From the NCBI RefSeq assembly GCF_022827545.1, contig NZ_CP094669.1, forward strand, positions 4,147,001 through 4,211,000: 64,000 bases of DNA, given 5' to 3'. Below the pieces are notes generated by a model. The model was not told the DNA's origin. It ran no database searches and worked only from the letters and a program-made list of their open reading frames with translations. Both the position numbers and the translations under genes were made by a program. Source of the DNA: Hymenobacter tibetensis (GTDB lineage Bacteria > Bacteroidota > Bacteroidia > Cytophagales > Hymenobacteraceae). This document shows positions 53,149-62,849 of the stretch, piece by piece (position 1 is the first letter of the stretch; each line of letters starts with the position of its first letter).

Positions 53149-54585
53149 ATGTCCATCACCCACGACCTACTCAACACTGTGCTGCGCCATGCCAGCCAGG
53201 AAGTTTCGCGCAAAGAATTTTTAAGTCTGGCTGGCCGCGGGCTGGCTGTAGGGGTAGCAGCGAGTACCCTAGCCAGCTGTCAATCTGATGGGGCCGGCAA
53301 AGCCGTAGCGGGAGTTCCTACCACGGGCACGCCCGCGTCCGAAGTGGATGCCTCCACCATCTTCACGGCGCCCGACGGAAAAAAAGTGCCATCGTCGGAA
53401 GCAGTTTCGCCGCCCGCCAAGGTACCGGCCGGGCTGGATAAGCCCATTGAGTTGGAAGCTTGGAAATCCGACGTAGATCCAAAATCGGGCCCCACGCCCA
53501 CGCCCCTCCCTCCCGACAAGCGCGTAGGCTACGCCCTGGTTGGCTTGGGGCACCTTACGCTGGAAGAACTGCTGCCCGCTTTCGGGGAGTGCAAAAAATC
53601 CAAGCCTGTTGCCTTGGTAAGCGGTTCGCCAGAGAAGCTGAAGAAGGTGGCGCAGCAATACGGCATCAAGCCCGAGAACTGCTACAGCTACGAAAACTAC
53701 GACAAGCTCAAGGACAATCCGGAAGTGCAGGTTATCTACATCGTGCTGCCCAATTCCATGCACGCCGAGTATGTAGTACGTGGGGCCCAGGCCGGTAAGC
53801 ACATCCTGTGCGAGAAGCCCATGGCCAATTCGGCCGCCGAATGCCAGGTGATGATTGACGCCTGCAAGAAAGCGGGCAAAAAATTGATGGTGGCGTACCG
53901 CATTCAGTACGAGCCCTACAACCGGCAAGTGCGCGACATGATCCGCAGCAACAAGTTCGGCAAGACCAAGTACATCCAAACCCAAAACAGCCAAAGCTCC
54001 GCCAACCCGGACCACTGGCGCCATAAGAAGGATTTAGCGGGCGGCGGTGCCCTACCCGATATTGGCCTGTACTGCCTGAACACCACCCGCTTCCTGCTGG
54101 GCACCGAGCCAACCGAAGTGTTTGCCTACTCACACAGCACGCCCGGCAACCCGCTGTTTAAGGAGGTAGAAGAGCATATGTCGTGGCAGATGCGCTTCCC
54201 CGACGGTATCATCGTGGACAGCATCACGCACTACAACACCCATGACTCGCGCTACTACCGCGTGAACAGCGAACGGGGCTGGATGCACCTCGATAATGCC
54301 TACGCCTATACCGGCCAGCGGCTACAAACCTCGCACGCCGAAGGAGAAGCCAAAATGCAGAATCAGATAACCATCCCGTCGAAAAACCAATTTGCCACGG
54401 AGATGGATCATTTCTCGACCTGCGTTTTGGAAGACAAAGCTCCGCATACGCCCGGTGAAGAAGGCCTGCAAGACCACCGCATCATGGAGGCCATCTACCA
54501 ATCGGCCCGCGAGGGTAAGCCAGTAAAACTAACGCCCGTCCAGGGTACGGACGTGTTCCGCGGCCCGGAGCCGAAACTGGCGTAG
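53149..54585 (+). CDS. Gfo/Idh/MocA-family oxidoreductase with Tat-like lipoprotein signal
   Basis: 478 residues from ATG 53149. The N terminus has SRKEFLSLAGRG then a hydrophobic run ending LASC, combining a twin-basic (RK) motif like Tat signals and a lipobox, and a long Pro/Lys-rich linker follows. The Rossmann domain starts GYALVGLGHLTLEELLPAF, with CEKPMANSAAECQ (Lys of the EKP motif) and GALPDIGLYCLNTTRF, the family substrate region. NAD(P)-dependent sugar or polyol oxidoreductase. Tat export would suggest a bound cofactor. A terminator follows. Confidence 0.92.
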   Translation: MSITHDLLNTVLRHASQEVSRKEFLSLAGRGLAVGVAASTLASCQSDGAGKAVAGVPTTGTPASEVDASTIFTAPDGKKVPSSEAVSPPAKVPAGLDKPIELEAWKSDVDPKSGPTPTPLPPDKRVGYALVGLGHLTLEELLPAFGECKKSKPVALVSGSPEKLKKVAQQYGIKPENCYSYENYDKLKDNPEVQVIYIVLPNSMHAEYVVRGAQAGKHILCEKPMANSAAECQVMIDACKKAGKKLMVAYRIQYEPYNRQVRDMIRSNKFGKTKYIQTQNSQSSANPDHWRHKKDLAGGGALPDIGLYCLNTTRFLLGTEPTEVFAYSHSTPGNPLFKEVEEHMSWQMRFPDGIIVDSITHYNTHDSRYYRVNSERGWMHLDNAYAYTGQRLQTSHAEGEAKMQNQITIPSKNQFATEMDHFSTCVLEDKAPHTPGEEGLQDHRIMEAIYQSAREGKPVKLTPVQGTDVFRGPEPKLA

Positions 54586-54633
54586 CAAGGCTGAAGCCGC
54601 AAAAGCTAGGTAGGTATAGAACAGTTCATCAAC

Positions 54634-54676
54634 AAGGCCGTCATGCTGGGCCTCCCAAAGCATGACGGCCTTTTTT
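54634..54676 (+). terminator. Intrinsic terminator after the oxidoreductase gene
   Basis: AAGGCCGTCATGCT (54634-54647) and AGCATGACGGCCTT (54659-54672) pair perfectly, then T-run to 54676. Confidence 0.9.
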
Positions 54677-54762
54677 CATCTGATGCTATTCTTGGCGAAC
54701 AATGCACTTAGCCAGTTCTCTCCGCCTGAGAACTGGCTTTTCGCTTTAAGCATTCCGGCTAG

Positions 54763-56511
<1,749 letters not shown>

Positions 56512-56525
56512 GTAAGCACCAGTTT

Positions 56526-56623
56526 CAGCACGTCAGGCGGAGCTTGTCGCGGCCCTTTGGTAGGGTAGTAACATTGGTTGTTACCTTATCAAGATGCAGC
56601 GGCAAGCTCCACCTGACGTGCTG
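56526..56623. repeat. Long imperfect inverted repeat between pyrG and yidC
   Basis: CAGCACGTCAGGCGGAGCTT (56526 on, arm to 56550) pairs with the reverse complement ending at 56623 (arm from 56599), two mismatches in 25, loop about 48 bases that itself contains GTAAC/GTTAC. It may terminate pyrG transcripts and resembles a dispersed repeat unit. Confidence 0.7.
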
Positions 56624-56760
56624 TTTTGCTTTAATCTGCCTGACAAAAGCGCCGACTTACAAATATTCGCCTGACAAGTCCGACCTTTGCGGCAGCGTCG
56701 CCGGATTTTTGAAGGCAACGCAGACACCTTACACCTTCTAGTGCCCTCATTTTTACCTGA

Positions 56761-58638
56761 ATGGACAAAAATTCAGCAACCGGCCTGTTTCTGATTGCGG
56801 CCTTGCTTCTCGTCTATCTGTACTTCTTTAAGCCCGAAGCGCCCAAAGAAACACCAGCCGACAAGCCAACTACTGCCGCTAGCGCAAAGCCGGGTACTAC
56901 CTCTCCTGCCACTCCCGCTGCCCCTCTGGATTCGGCAGCTGCGGCCCGTACGATGGGCGCTTTTGCTGGCGCGGCTACGGGCACAGCGCAGCAGGTGCAG
57001 TTACAGAACGACAACCTCGTTATAACCTTTTCTTCGAAAGGCGGTCGTCCGGAAGCTGTACGTCTCAACAAGTACAAAACGTTTTTCGGCAAGCCGCTGG
57101 ACCTGTTTGATGCCCAAAGCGCCCAGATAGACACTCGTTTCCGTACCATTGGTGGGCAGACTGTTCGGTTATCAGACCTATTCTTCCAGCCTAGCGCGCC
57201 ACAACCCGTAACGGAAGGCGACAAGAAGGGCCAGCGCCTGAGCTTTGTTGCTGCCGTGGCTGGCGGCCAAATCGAGCAGGTGTACACCCTGTTCGACAAC
57301 TCCTATGAAGTTGGGTACGACTTGCGTTTCACCGGCTTGCAGCAAGCCCTGTCGCAGGAGCCGCTTACGTTCACCTTCGTGGACCATGTGCGCCAGACCG
57401 AGCAGGACCTGAAGCAAAACCGCAACCACACCACCATCAACCACTACCTCGCCAACGACGACCATGGCTCACTGGCCGAGGCGTCGGAGAAACCTGAGGA
57501 AGTGAGTATTACGGAGCCCTTGAAATGGGCTGCCCACAAGCACGACTTCTTCGTGGCCGGTATCATTGCCAACAACCAGTTCCCAAACGGCAAGTTCGTT
57601 TCGACGGTTGACGTGGCTGACAGCACGTTCATTAAGACCTTGAGTTCGACGCTGAGCATTCCAGCTGCCGATGTGCAGCAAGGCAAAGCCAGCTTCCGCT
57701 ATTTCTTTGGCCCGAATTCGTTCAGCATGCTGAAAGAAGTAGCCCCTGGCTTCGACCGGAACGTGTACTTAGGTTGGGGTGTGTTCCGGTGGGTGAATCA
57801 GTTCGTGATTCTGCCGGTGTTCCATTTCTTCGAGCAGTTCATTTCCAACTACGGCATCATCATCGCGCTGCTTGTAGTGTTGATTAAGCTCGTAACGTGG
57901 CCGCTGACCTACAAAACCTACGTGTCGCAGGCCCGCATGAAAGTGCTAAAGCCGGAAATCGACGCTATCAAGGAGAAGGCCGGCGACGACCAGATGAAGG
58001 CGCAGCAGGAAACGATGAAGCTCTACTCCACCTTCGGGGTGAGCCCGCTGAGCGGTTGCGTACCTACACTGCTCACCATCCCGATTCTGTTCGCCATGTT
58101 CCAGTTCTTTCCCAATGCCATTGAGCTGCGGCAAGAACCGTTCCTGTGGGCCAAGGACCTGAGTACCTACGATTCGCCGATTCTGCTGCCATTCGCAGTG
58201 CCGTTCCTAGGTAGCCACATCAGCTTGTTCACGGTGTTCATGACCCTCTCGACGCTGGTTATGACGTGGCAGAGCAACCAAATGAACCCCGCCGCCATGC
58301 AGGGCCCGATGAAGTTCTACAGCTACCTGATGCCGGTGGTGTTTATGTTCGTGCTAAATAGCTTCGCCGCTGGTTTAACGTGGTACTACCTCGTTTCCAA
58401 CTTGGTAACGCTCGGCCAGCAAGCCCTCACCCGCCGCATGGTAGACGACACCAAGATTCGCGCGCAGCTCGAAGCCAACAAGATCAAAAACAAAGACAAA
58501 AAGCCCGGCGGTTTCTCGGCCCGCCTTCAAGATGCCATGCGCACCGCTCAGGAGCGCGACGCGCAGACCCGCAAAGGCGACGAAGGCACTTCGGCTTCGG
58601 TGGAGCCTAAGCCCAAAAAGCCAACGCGCCGCTCATAG
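56761..58638 (+). CDS. yidC: Membrane protein insertase YidC
   Basis: 625 residues. First helix LFLIAALLLVYLYFF (about 8-22), then an Ala/Thr/Pro-rich linker, the periplasmic beta-sandwich (about 65-345), and the conserved insertase region: ISNYGIIIALLVVLIKLVTW, QARMKVLKPEIDAIKEK, LSGCVPTLLTIPILFAMF, then the final helices and a basic C-terminal tail (KKPTRRS). Inserts proteins into the inner membrane with or without SecYEG. A GACCTTTG box near 56681 is a possible promoter. Confidence 0.97.
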   Translation: MDKNSATGLFLIAALLLVYLYFFKPEAPKETPADKPTTAASAKPGTTSPATPAAPLDSAAAARTMGAFAGAATGTAQQVQLQNDNLVITFSSKGGRPEAVRLNKYKTFFGKPLDLFDAQSAQIDTRFRTIGGQTVRLSDLFFQPSAPQPVTEGDKKGQRLSFVAAVAGGQIEQVYTLFDNSYEVGYDLRFTGLQQALSQEPLTFTFVDHVRQTEQDLKQNRNHTTINHYLANDDHGSLAEASEKPEEVSITEPLKWAAHKHDFFVAGIIANNQFPNGKFVSTVDVADSTFIKTLSSTLSIPAADVQQGKASFRYFFGPNSFSMLKEVAPGFDRNVYLGWGVFRWVNQFVILPVFHFFEQFISNYGIIIALLVVLIKLVTWPLTYKTYVSQARMKVLKPEIDAIKEKAGDDQMKAQQETMKLYSTFGVSPLSGCVPTLLTIPILFAMFQFFPNAIELRQEPFLWAKDLSTYDSPILLPFAVPFLGSHISLFTVFMTLSTLVMTWQSNQMNPAAMQGPMKFYSYLMPVVFMFVLNSFAAGLTWYYLVSNLVTLGQQALTRRMVDDTKIRAQLEANKIKNKDKKPGGFSARLQDAMRTAQERDAQTRKGDEGTSASVEPKPKKPTRRS

Positions 58639-58648
58639 TAGCCCCGTA

Positions 58649-58716
58649 GCTTTCCGCCTCCAAGCAAAAGCCCTTCCGTCAACTGACAGAAGGGCTTTTG
58701 CTTGGAGGCGGAAAGC
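58649..58716. terminator. Bidirectional terminator, perfect 28-bp arms
   Basis: Arms 58649-58676 and 58689-58716 (core CCGCCTCCAAGCAAAAGCCC) are exact complements, with the 12-base loop GTCA/TGAC able to pair again. It ends yidC. Confidence 0.9.
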
Positions 58717-58761
58717 GGCCTGCTTTTTGAAAATCACCCTCGGACCTCTTTCCTACATGCC

Positions 58762-59253
58762 ATGCGCTTGCTTCTGCCCTCTCTCCTACTATCTATACTG
58801 CTTGCTAGTTGTACTTCGCAAGCTCCGAAAGCGCCCCAAACCACTACGGCAACCACTGAACAGTCTACCACTGCCGCCCCAGTTATCGTTTTTCGTAAGA
58901 CGCCCTGCTTCGGCACGTGCCCGCACTACGAAGCCAGCATCTACGCCGACGGCCGGGTGGCCTACGAGGGTTTCAAGTATGCGCCTGTGGAAGGCAAGCG
59001 TGAGCTGAAAATGCCTATTTCCACCATTAACAGCATTCTGGCGGAGGCCAAGGCGGTAGGCTTTGCCGGACTACCCGATACCTACAGTGCTGGCGTTTCT
59101 GACCTGCCTTCTACCGTTCTTACCCTCCGCCCTGCTACTGGCCCCGCCAAAACCGTGACGGTAGAGGGAAACGCCCCCGTCGAGCTGCAGAACCTGCTGC
59201 AACACGTTCAGAAGCAAGTAGAGGAAAGCTTGGGAGCCTCGGCAGACCGATAG
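58762..59253 (+). CDS. DUF6438-domain lipoprotein
   Basis: 163 residues from ATG 58762 (MRLLLPSLLLSILLASC, lipobox LASC). After a Thr-rich linker, RKTPCFGTCPHYEASIYADG is the DUF6438 signature with its CxxxC pair (CFGTC). Strands TLRPATGPAKTVTVEG follow. A small envelope protein with unknown role. Convergent with the SBP gene with a 9-base gap. Confidence 0.85.
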   Translation: MRLLLPSLLLSILLASCTSQAPKAPQTTTATTEQSTTAAPVIVFRKTPCFGTCPHYEASIYADGRVAYEGFKYAPVEGKRELKMPISTINSILAEAKAVGFAGLPDTYSAGVSDLPSTVLTLRPATGPAKTVTVEGNAPVELQNLLQHVQKQVEESLGASADR

Positions 59254-59262
59254 ACTGCTGCA

Positions 59263-60936
59263 CTAGTCTTTACGCACCCGCTCCAGCACCAGTTGGTTCA
59301 TTGGGTTCGGGGTAAGGCCCTGCACATTGTTTTGCGTGAGGCGCACCACTTCGTCGTAGTAGACCGCAATAACTGGGCACTCTTCCACTACAATGCGGTC
59401 CATCTGGCGGTAGAGGTCGTAGCGCTTTTCCAGGTCCTGCTCTAGCTTGGCCTGCTCATATAGCCGGTCATAAGTGGGACTCTTGAAATGGGTTTTGTTG
59501 GGGCCGGCGGGCGCAAAGTTGGGGCTGTAGAAAAGAGCCAGGTAGTTTTCTGCGTCGGGATAGTCGCCGAGCCAGCTGCGGGTGAAGAAGGCGGCGCGGC
59601 CGTTATCGATCAGCTCCCCGTGGGCAGCCCCTTGGTTGACATCTATTTCCACCTGCACACCTACTTCTGCCCACTTTTTCTGGTAGTACTCGCAGTACTC
59701 CTTACTCTCGGCCACCGTACTCAGGCGCAAACGCAAGGGCTTGTTCGGGCCGTAGCCAGCTTCGCGTAGCAATTGCCGGGCTTTGTCGGGCTGATAGGTG
59801 TAGCCGGGCACAAGCGCTGCGCTAAATGAAGGCAAGGAAGCTGGCACAAAACCGGAATTCCCAGGCAAGCCAATGTTGTTGATGAAATACGCCAGAAATT
59901 CCGGCTTGTTGAGCGCATAATTAAGCGCCTGCCGTACCCGCTTGTCGCGCAGAGCACGGCCTGTTTCAGCGTTGTCGCCGCGCAGATTGGCGGGGTCCTG
60001 CTGCATGCCTATATATTCGGTATTCAGGTACGGGACTTTCTGCAACCGAAACTTGCCTTTGAAGTCTTCTCGCACCGAGCCATCCGGATACAGAATCAAG
60101 TCGCGCGAACCAGAACGAATACCGCTGATGAAGTCCAGTTTGCCTTGCTGGAAGGTGAGAAATTCGGTTTTACGGTCCTGGATGAAGCTGATCTGCACTG
60201 CATCAAGGTAGGGCAGCTGTTTACCTTGGTTGTCGCGCTTCCAATACGCAGGATTGCGGTGGTAAACAATGGCATTGCCCTCGTCCCATTCCTTGAATAA
60301 GAAGGGCCCGGTTCCCACTGGATGCTCTCGAAAGTCTTTCCCGTAACGCTGCACTGCCTCGCGCGGCACCACGTAGGCATACGGCATGGTCAGCATACCC
60401 AGGAAGGGAATAAACGGCTCTTTCAGATAGATGCGCAGGGTGGAATCATTAACGGCTACGAAGGCAGTATCAGCTGGTTCACCCGTTGCGTCTTCCACTA
60501 CCTTGCCGCGGAATATCCAACCGCCAGGGCTGGCCGTAGCGCCATTCAGCAGCCGCTTGAAGCTGTACACAAAGTCTTGCGCCGTCACGCGGCGGCCTTT
60601 GCCATTCGGAAATACATCGGAGTTGTGAAAGTGCACATCAGGCCGTAGCGTGAAGGTGTAGCGCCGTCCGTCCGGGCTGATTTCGTAGCGCCGAGCTACT
60701 GAAGGGCCGGGCTTTAGGCTATCATCCAGTTCCACCAACCCATTATAAAGCTGGGTGGTAGCCCAGATATTGGCTTGATTGCGCGCAAAAGCAGGGTCGA
60801 GCGAGGAGAGTGACTCCGGCTGGTTGTAGCGGAATACGCGCCGAGCCTCAGTGGCTGGCGCGGGCCCCTCGCAGCCGGCCAGCACAGTCAGCAACAAGAA
60901 AGCAAAACAGGAAACCAGGCGCGAAATCGAAAGCAT
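59263..60936 (-). CDS. ABC-type peptide/nickel-type solute-binding lipoprotein (SBP family 5)
   Basis: 557 residues from ATG 60936 with a lipoprotein signal ending VLAGC. SBP_bac_5 features: LSSLDPAFARNQANIWATTQ, LRPDVHFHNSDVFPNG, GTGPFLFKEWDEGNAIVYHR, VRQALNYALNKPEF, and the C-terminal APAGPNKTHFKSPTYDRLYE and EECPVIAVYYDE. Binds oligopeptides or similar. No permease or ATPase genes adjoin it, so it is an orphan. Its promoter box (minus TACCTTTG) overlaps that of the divergent hydrolase gene. Confidence 0.93.
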   Translation of the reverse strand: MLSISRLVSCFAFLLLTVLAGCEGPAPATEARRVFRYNQPESLSSLDPAFARNQANIWATTQLYNGLVELDDSLKPGPSVARRYEISPDGRRYTFTLRPDVHFHNSDVFPNGKGRRVTAQDFVYSFKRLLNGATASPGGWIFRGKVVEDATGEPADTAFVAVNDSTLRIYLKEPFIPFLGMLTMPYAYVVPREAVQRYGKDFREHPVGTGPFLFKEWDEGNAIVYHRNPAYWKRDNQGKQLPYLDAVQISFIQDRKTEFLTFQQGKLDFISGIRSGSRDLILYPDGSVREDFKGKFRLQKVPYLNTEYIGMQQDPANLRGDNAETGRALRDKRVRQALNYALNKPEFLAYFINNIGLPGNSGFVPASLPSFSAALVPGYTYQPDKARQLLREAGYGPNKPLRLRLSTVAESKEYCEYYQKKWAEVGVQVEIDVNQGAAHGELIDNGRAAFFTRSWLGDYPDAENYLALFYSPNFAPAGPNKTHFKSPTYDRLYEQAKLEQDLEKRYDLYRQMDRIVVEECPVIAVYYDEVVRLTQNNVQGLTPNPMNQLVLERVRKD

Positions 60937-60954
60937 GAGAAAGGCGGAATCACG

Positions 60955-60962
60955 TATATTTG
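60955..60962 (+). promoter_or_regulatory. -7 promoter box TATATTTG of the UPF0173 gene
   Basis: TAnnTTTG on the plus strand, followed by CAAC; 61 bases before the ATG at 61024. Confidence 0.55.
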
Positions 60963-60965
60963 CAA

Positions 60966-60973
60966 CAAAGGTA
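60966..60973 (-). promoter_or_regulatory. -7 promoter box TACCTTTG of the solute-binding protein gene
   Basis: On the minus strand TACCTTTG occupies 60973-60966, three bases from the plus-strand box, 30 bases before ATG 60936. Confidence 0.55.
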
Positions 60974-61023
60974 CCCCGTCTGGCTATTGCCTTCCACCGC
61001 TGGCCGACCACTTTCTTCTCTAT

Positions 61024-61704
61024 ATGCAACTGACGTATTACGGCCATTCCTGCTTCCTCCTCGAAACCGGCAGCAGCAAAGTTCTTTTCGACCCTTTTAT
61101 CAGTCCGAACCCGCTGGCCAAAGACGTAGATATCAATCAGATTGACGCTCAATTCATTTTGCTAAGCCATGGCCACGCCGACCACGTAGCCGATGTGGAA
61201 GCCATTGGCAAGCGCACTGAGGCCGAGGTAGTGGGCATGGCGGAAGTAGTAGGCTGGTTCGGTCAGAAAGGGCTGAAGGCCAACTATGCTATGAACATTG
61301 GCGGTACGGTTACGCTGCCTTTCGGAAAAGTGAAGATGGTAGCGGCGGCGCACTCCAGCTCTATGCCCGATGGCTCATATGGCGGTATTGCGGCTGGCTT
61401 CATCATTGAAGCCGAAGGCAAAACCTTCTACTACGCCGGCGACACAGCCCTCACCTACGACATGAAACTCATTGGCGAGCGGTACAAGTTGGATTTCGCG
61501 TTGCTACCTATCGGTGACAACTTCACGATGGGTATCGACGATGCCTTGGTAGCTGCCGACTGGACTGGTGCTAGCAAGATTATCGGTATGCACTACGACA
61601 CCTTCCCGCCCATCGCCATCGACAAGGCAGAAGCCAAGCAAAAAACCACGCAGGCCGGCAAAGAATTGCTCCTCCTCGAAATTGGTGAAACCATTACTTT
61701 GTAA
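61024..61704 (+). CDS. UPF0173 metal-dependent hydrolase (metallo-beta-lactamase fold)
   Basis: 226 residues. MQLTYYGHSCFLLE opens the fold; the metal motif LSHGHADH has His49, His51, Asp53 and His54; YYAGDTALTYDMKL supplies the next Asp and GMHYDTFPPI the last His. Family YtkL-like. The substrate is unknown. Cytoplasmic. Divergent from the peptide-binding lipoprotein gene. Confidence 0.93.
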   Translation: MQLTYYGHSCFLLETGSSKVLFDPFISPNPLAKDVDINQIDAQFILLSHGHADHVADVEAIGKRTEAEVVGMAEVVGWFGQKGLKANYAMNIGGTVTLPFGKVKMVAAAHSSSMPDGSYGGIAAGFIIEAEGKTFYYAGDTALTYDMKLIGERYKLDFALLPIGDNFTMGIDDALVAADWTGASKIIGMHYDTFPPIAIDKAEAKQKTTQAGKELLLLEIGETITL

Positions 61705-61795
61705 GTTTAGTGGTTAAATTGTTTACTGGTAAGATTGCTGTCGGGTATGCGCCAGTAAGCACCATTCAGCTGTTTAGCCATTTAGCCATTAAATA
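61705..61795. repeat. Degenerate 8-bp-period array, inverted halves, before parA
   Basis: Left units GTTTAGTG, GTTAAATT, GTTTACTG, GTAAGATT lie at 61705, 61713, 61721 and 61729. Right units TAAGCACC, ATTCAGCT, GTTTAGCC, ATTTAGCC lie at 61756, 61764, 61772 and 61780. The halves partly pair (TTTACTGG with CCAGTAAG). It resembles the array at 28619-28745. Confidence 0.6.
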
Positions 61796-61805
61796 ATACC
61801 CCCTC

Positions 61806-62615
61806 ATGGGAAAAATCATTGCGGTAGCCAATCAGAAGGGCGGGGTGGGTAAAACGACCTCGGCTATCAACTTGGCGGCCAGTCTGGCGGCATTGGAGTA
61901 CCGGACGCTCCTCGTGGACGCCGACCCGCAGGCCAATGCTACCTCTGGCGTAGGCTTCGACCCCAAGGACATCGAAAACAGCATCTACGAGTGCATGGTG
62001 GACGGCATCAACGCCCAAGACATTGTGCTGCAAACCAACGTGCTGCCTCACCTCGACCTCATGCCCTCCCACATCGACTTGGTAGGTGCCGAAGTGGAGA
62101 TGATCAACCTGCCTAACCGGGAGGAGAAGATGAAGGACGCCCTGCGCCCATTAGCCGATCAGTACGACTTCATCATCATCGACTGCTCACCAAGCTTGGG
62201 CTTGATTACGGTTAACGCCCTCACGGCCGCCCATTCCGTCATCATTCCGGTGCAATGCGAGTACTTTGCTCTGGAAGGTCTGGGTAAGTTGCTGAACACG
62301 GTCAAGATCATCCAGAGTCGTCTCAACACCGAGTTGGAAATTGAGGGCATCCTGCTCACCATGTACGATGTCCGTCTTCGCTTAAGCAACCAGGTGGTAG
62401 AAGAAGTGAAGCTCCATTTCCAGCAGCTCGTGTTCGATACCATTATCCCCCGGAACGTGAAGCTGAGTGAGTCGCCTAGCTTTGGCATTCCCGTTATTCT
62501 GCACGATGCCGAAAGCAAAGGCAGCATCAGCTACCTTAATCTGGCGCGGGAAATTGTAGAGAAGAATGTAGAAGCGGCTGGCACTTCAGAGGCCGCCGAA
62601 GACGCAGCGGCGTAA
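61806..62615 (+). CDS. parA: Chromosome partitioning ATPase ParA/Soj
   Basis: 269 residues. Deviant Walker A KGGVGKTT (11-18), switch [13 protein letters not shown], Walker [16 protein letters not shown]. Ends in an Ala-rich tail. ATP-driven DNA-bound gradient moves ParB-parS complexes and thus chromosome origins. It precedes parB by 234 bases including a terminator, so the two are probably separately controlled. Confidence 0.97.
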   Translation: MGKIIAVANQKGGVGKTTSAINLAASLAALEYRTLLVDADPQANATSGVGFDPKDIENSIYECMVDGINAQDIVLQTNVLPHLDLMPSHIDLVGAEVEMINLPNREEKMKDALRPLADQYDFIIIDCSPSLGLITVNALTAAHSVIIPVQCEYFALEGLGKLLNTVKIIQSRLNTELEIEGILLTMYDVRLRLSNQVVEEVKLHFQQLVFDTIIPRNVKLSESPSFGIPVILHDAESKGSISYLNLAREIVEKNVEAAGTSEAAEDAAA

Positions 62616-62636
62616 TGCTAGCTACAAATTTTATGA

Positions 62637-62666
62637 AAATGGCCAGCAGGATTCTGCTGGCCATTT
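62637..62666 (+). terminator. Intrinsic terminator after parA
   Basis: AAATGGCCAGCAG (62637-62649) and CTGCTGGCCATTT (62654-62666) pair perfectly, 4-base loop, then CTATTTCC. Confidence 0.85.
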
Positions 62667-62737
62667 CTATTTCCGGGCAGGCGGAGTTGTGTTAGCTTAT
62701 ACCGTGCGCAACTGTTGCTCTGGCTGGCTTGCCGGAG

Positions 62738-62768
62738 TGTTCCACGATTATTTACTGATCGTGGAACA
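62738..62768. promoter_or_regulatory. Split parS-like inverted repeat ahead of parB
   Basis: TGTTCCACGAT (62738-62748) and ATCGTGGAACA (62758-62768) are perfect complements 9 bases apart. TGTTCCAC and GTGGAACA are the halves of a classical parS palindrome, here split; centre distance is 20 bases, two helical turns. Position is 82 bases before the parB start, so it may be an operator or degenerate parS. Confidence 0.5.
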
Positions 62769-62849
62769 AAATTTCCTAGCCTTCCCCAGCGTTTATGTAT
62801 TTTTGAATCCCGCTTTTCCCGCGCCGTTGCGAGAAGGCTGATTGCAAGT

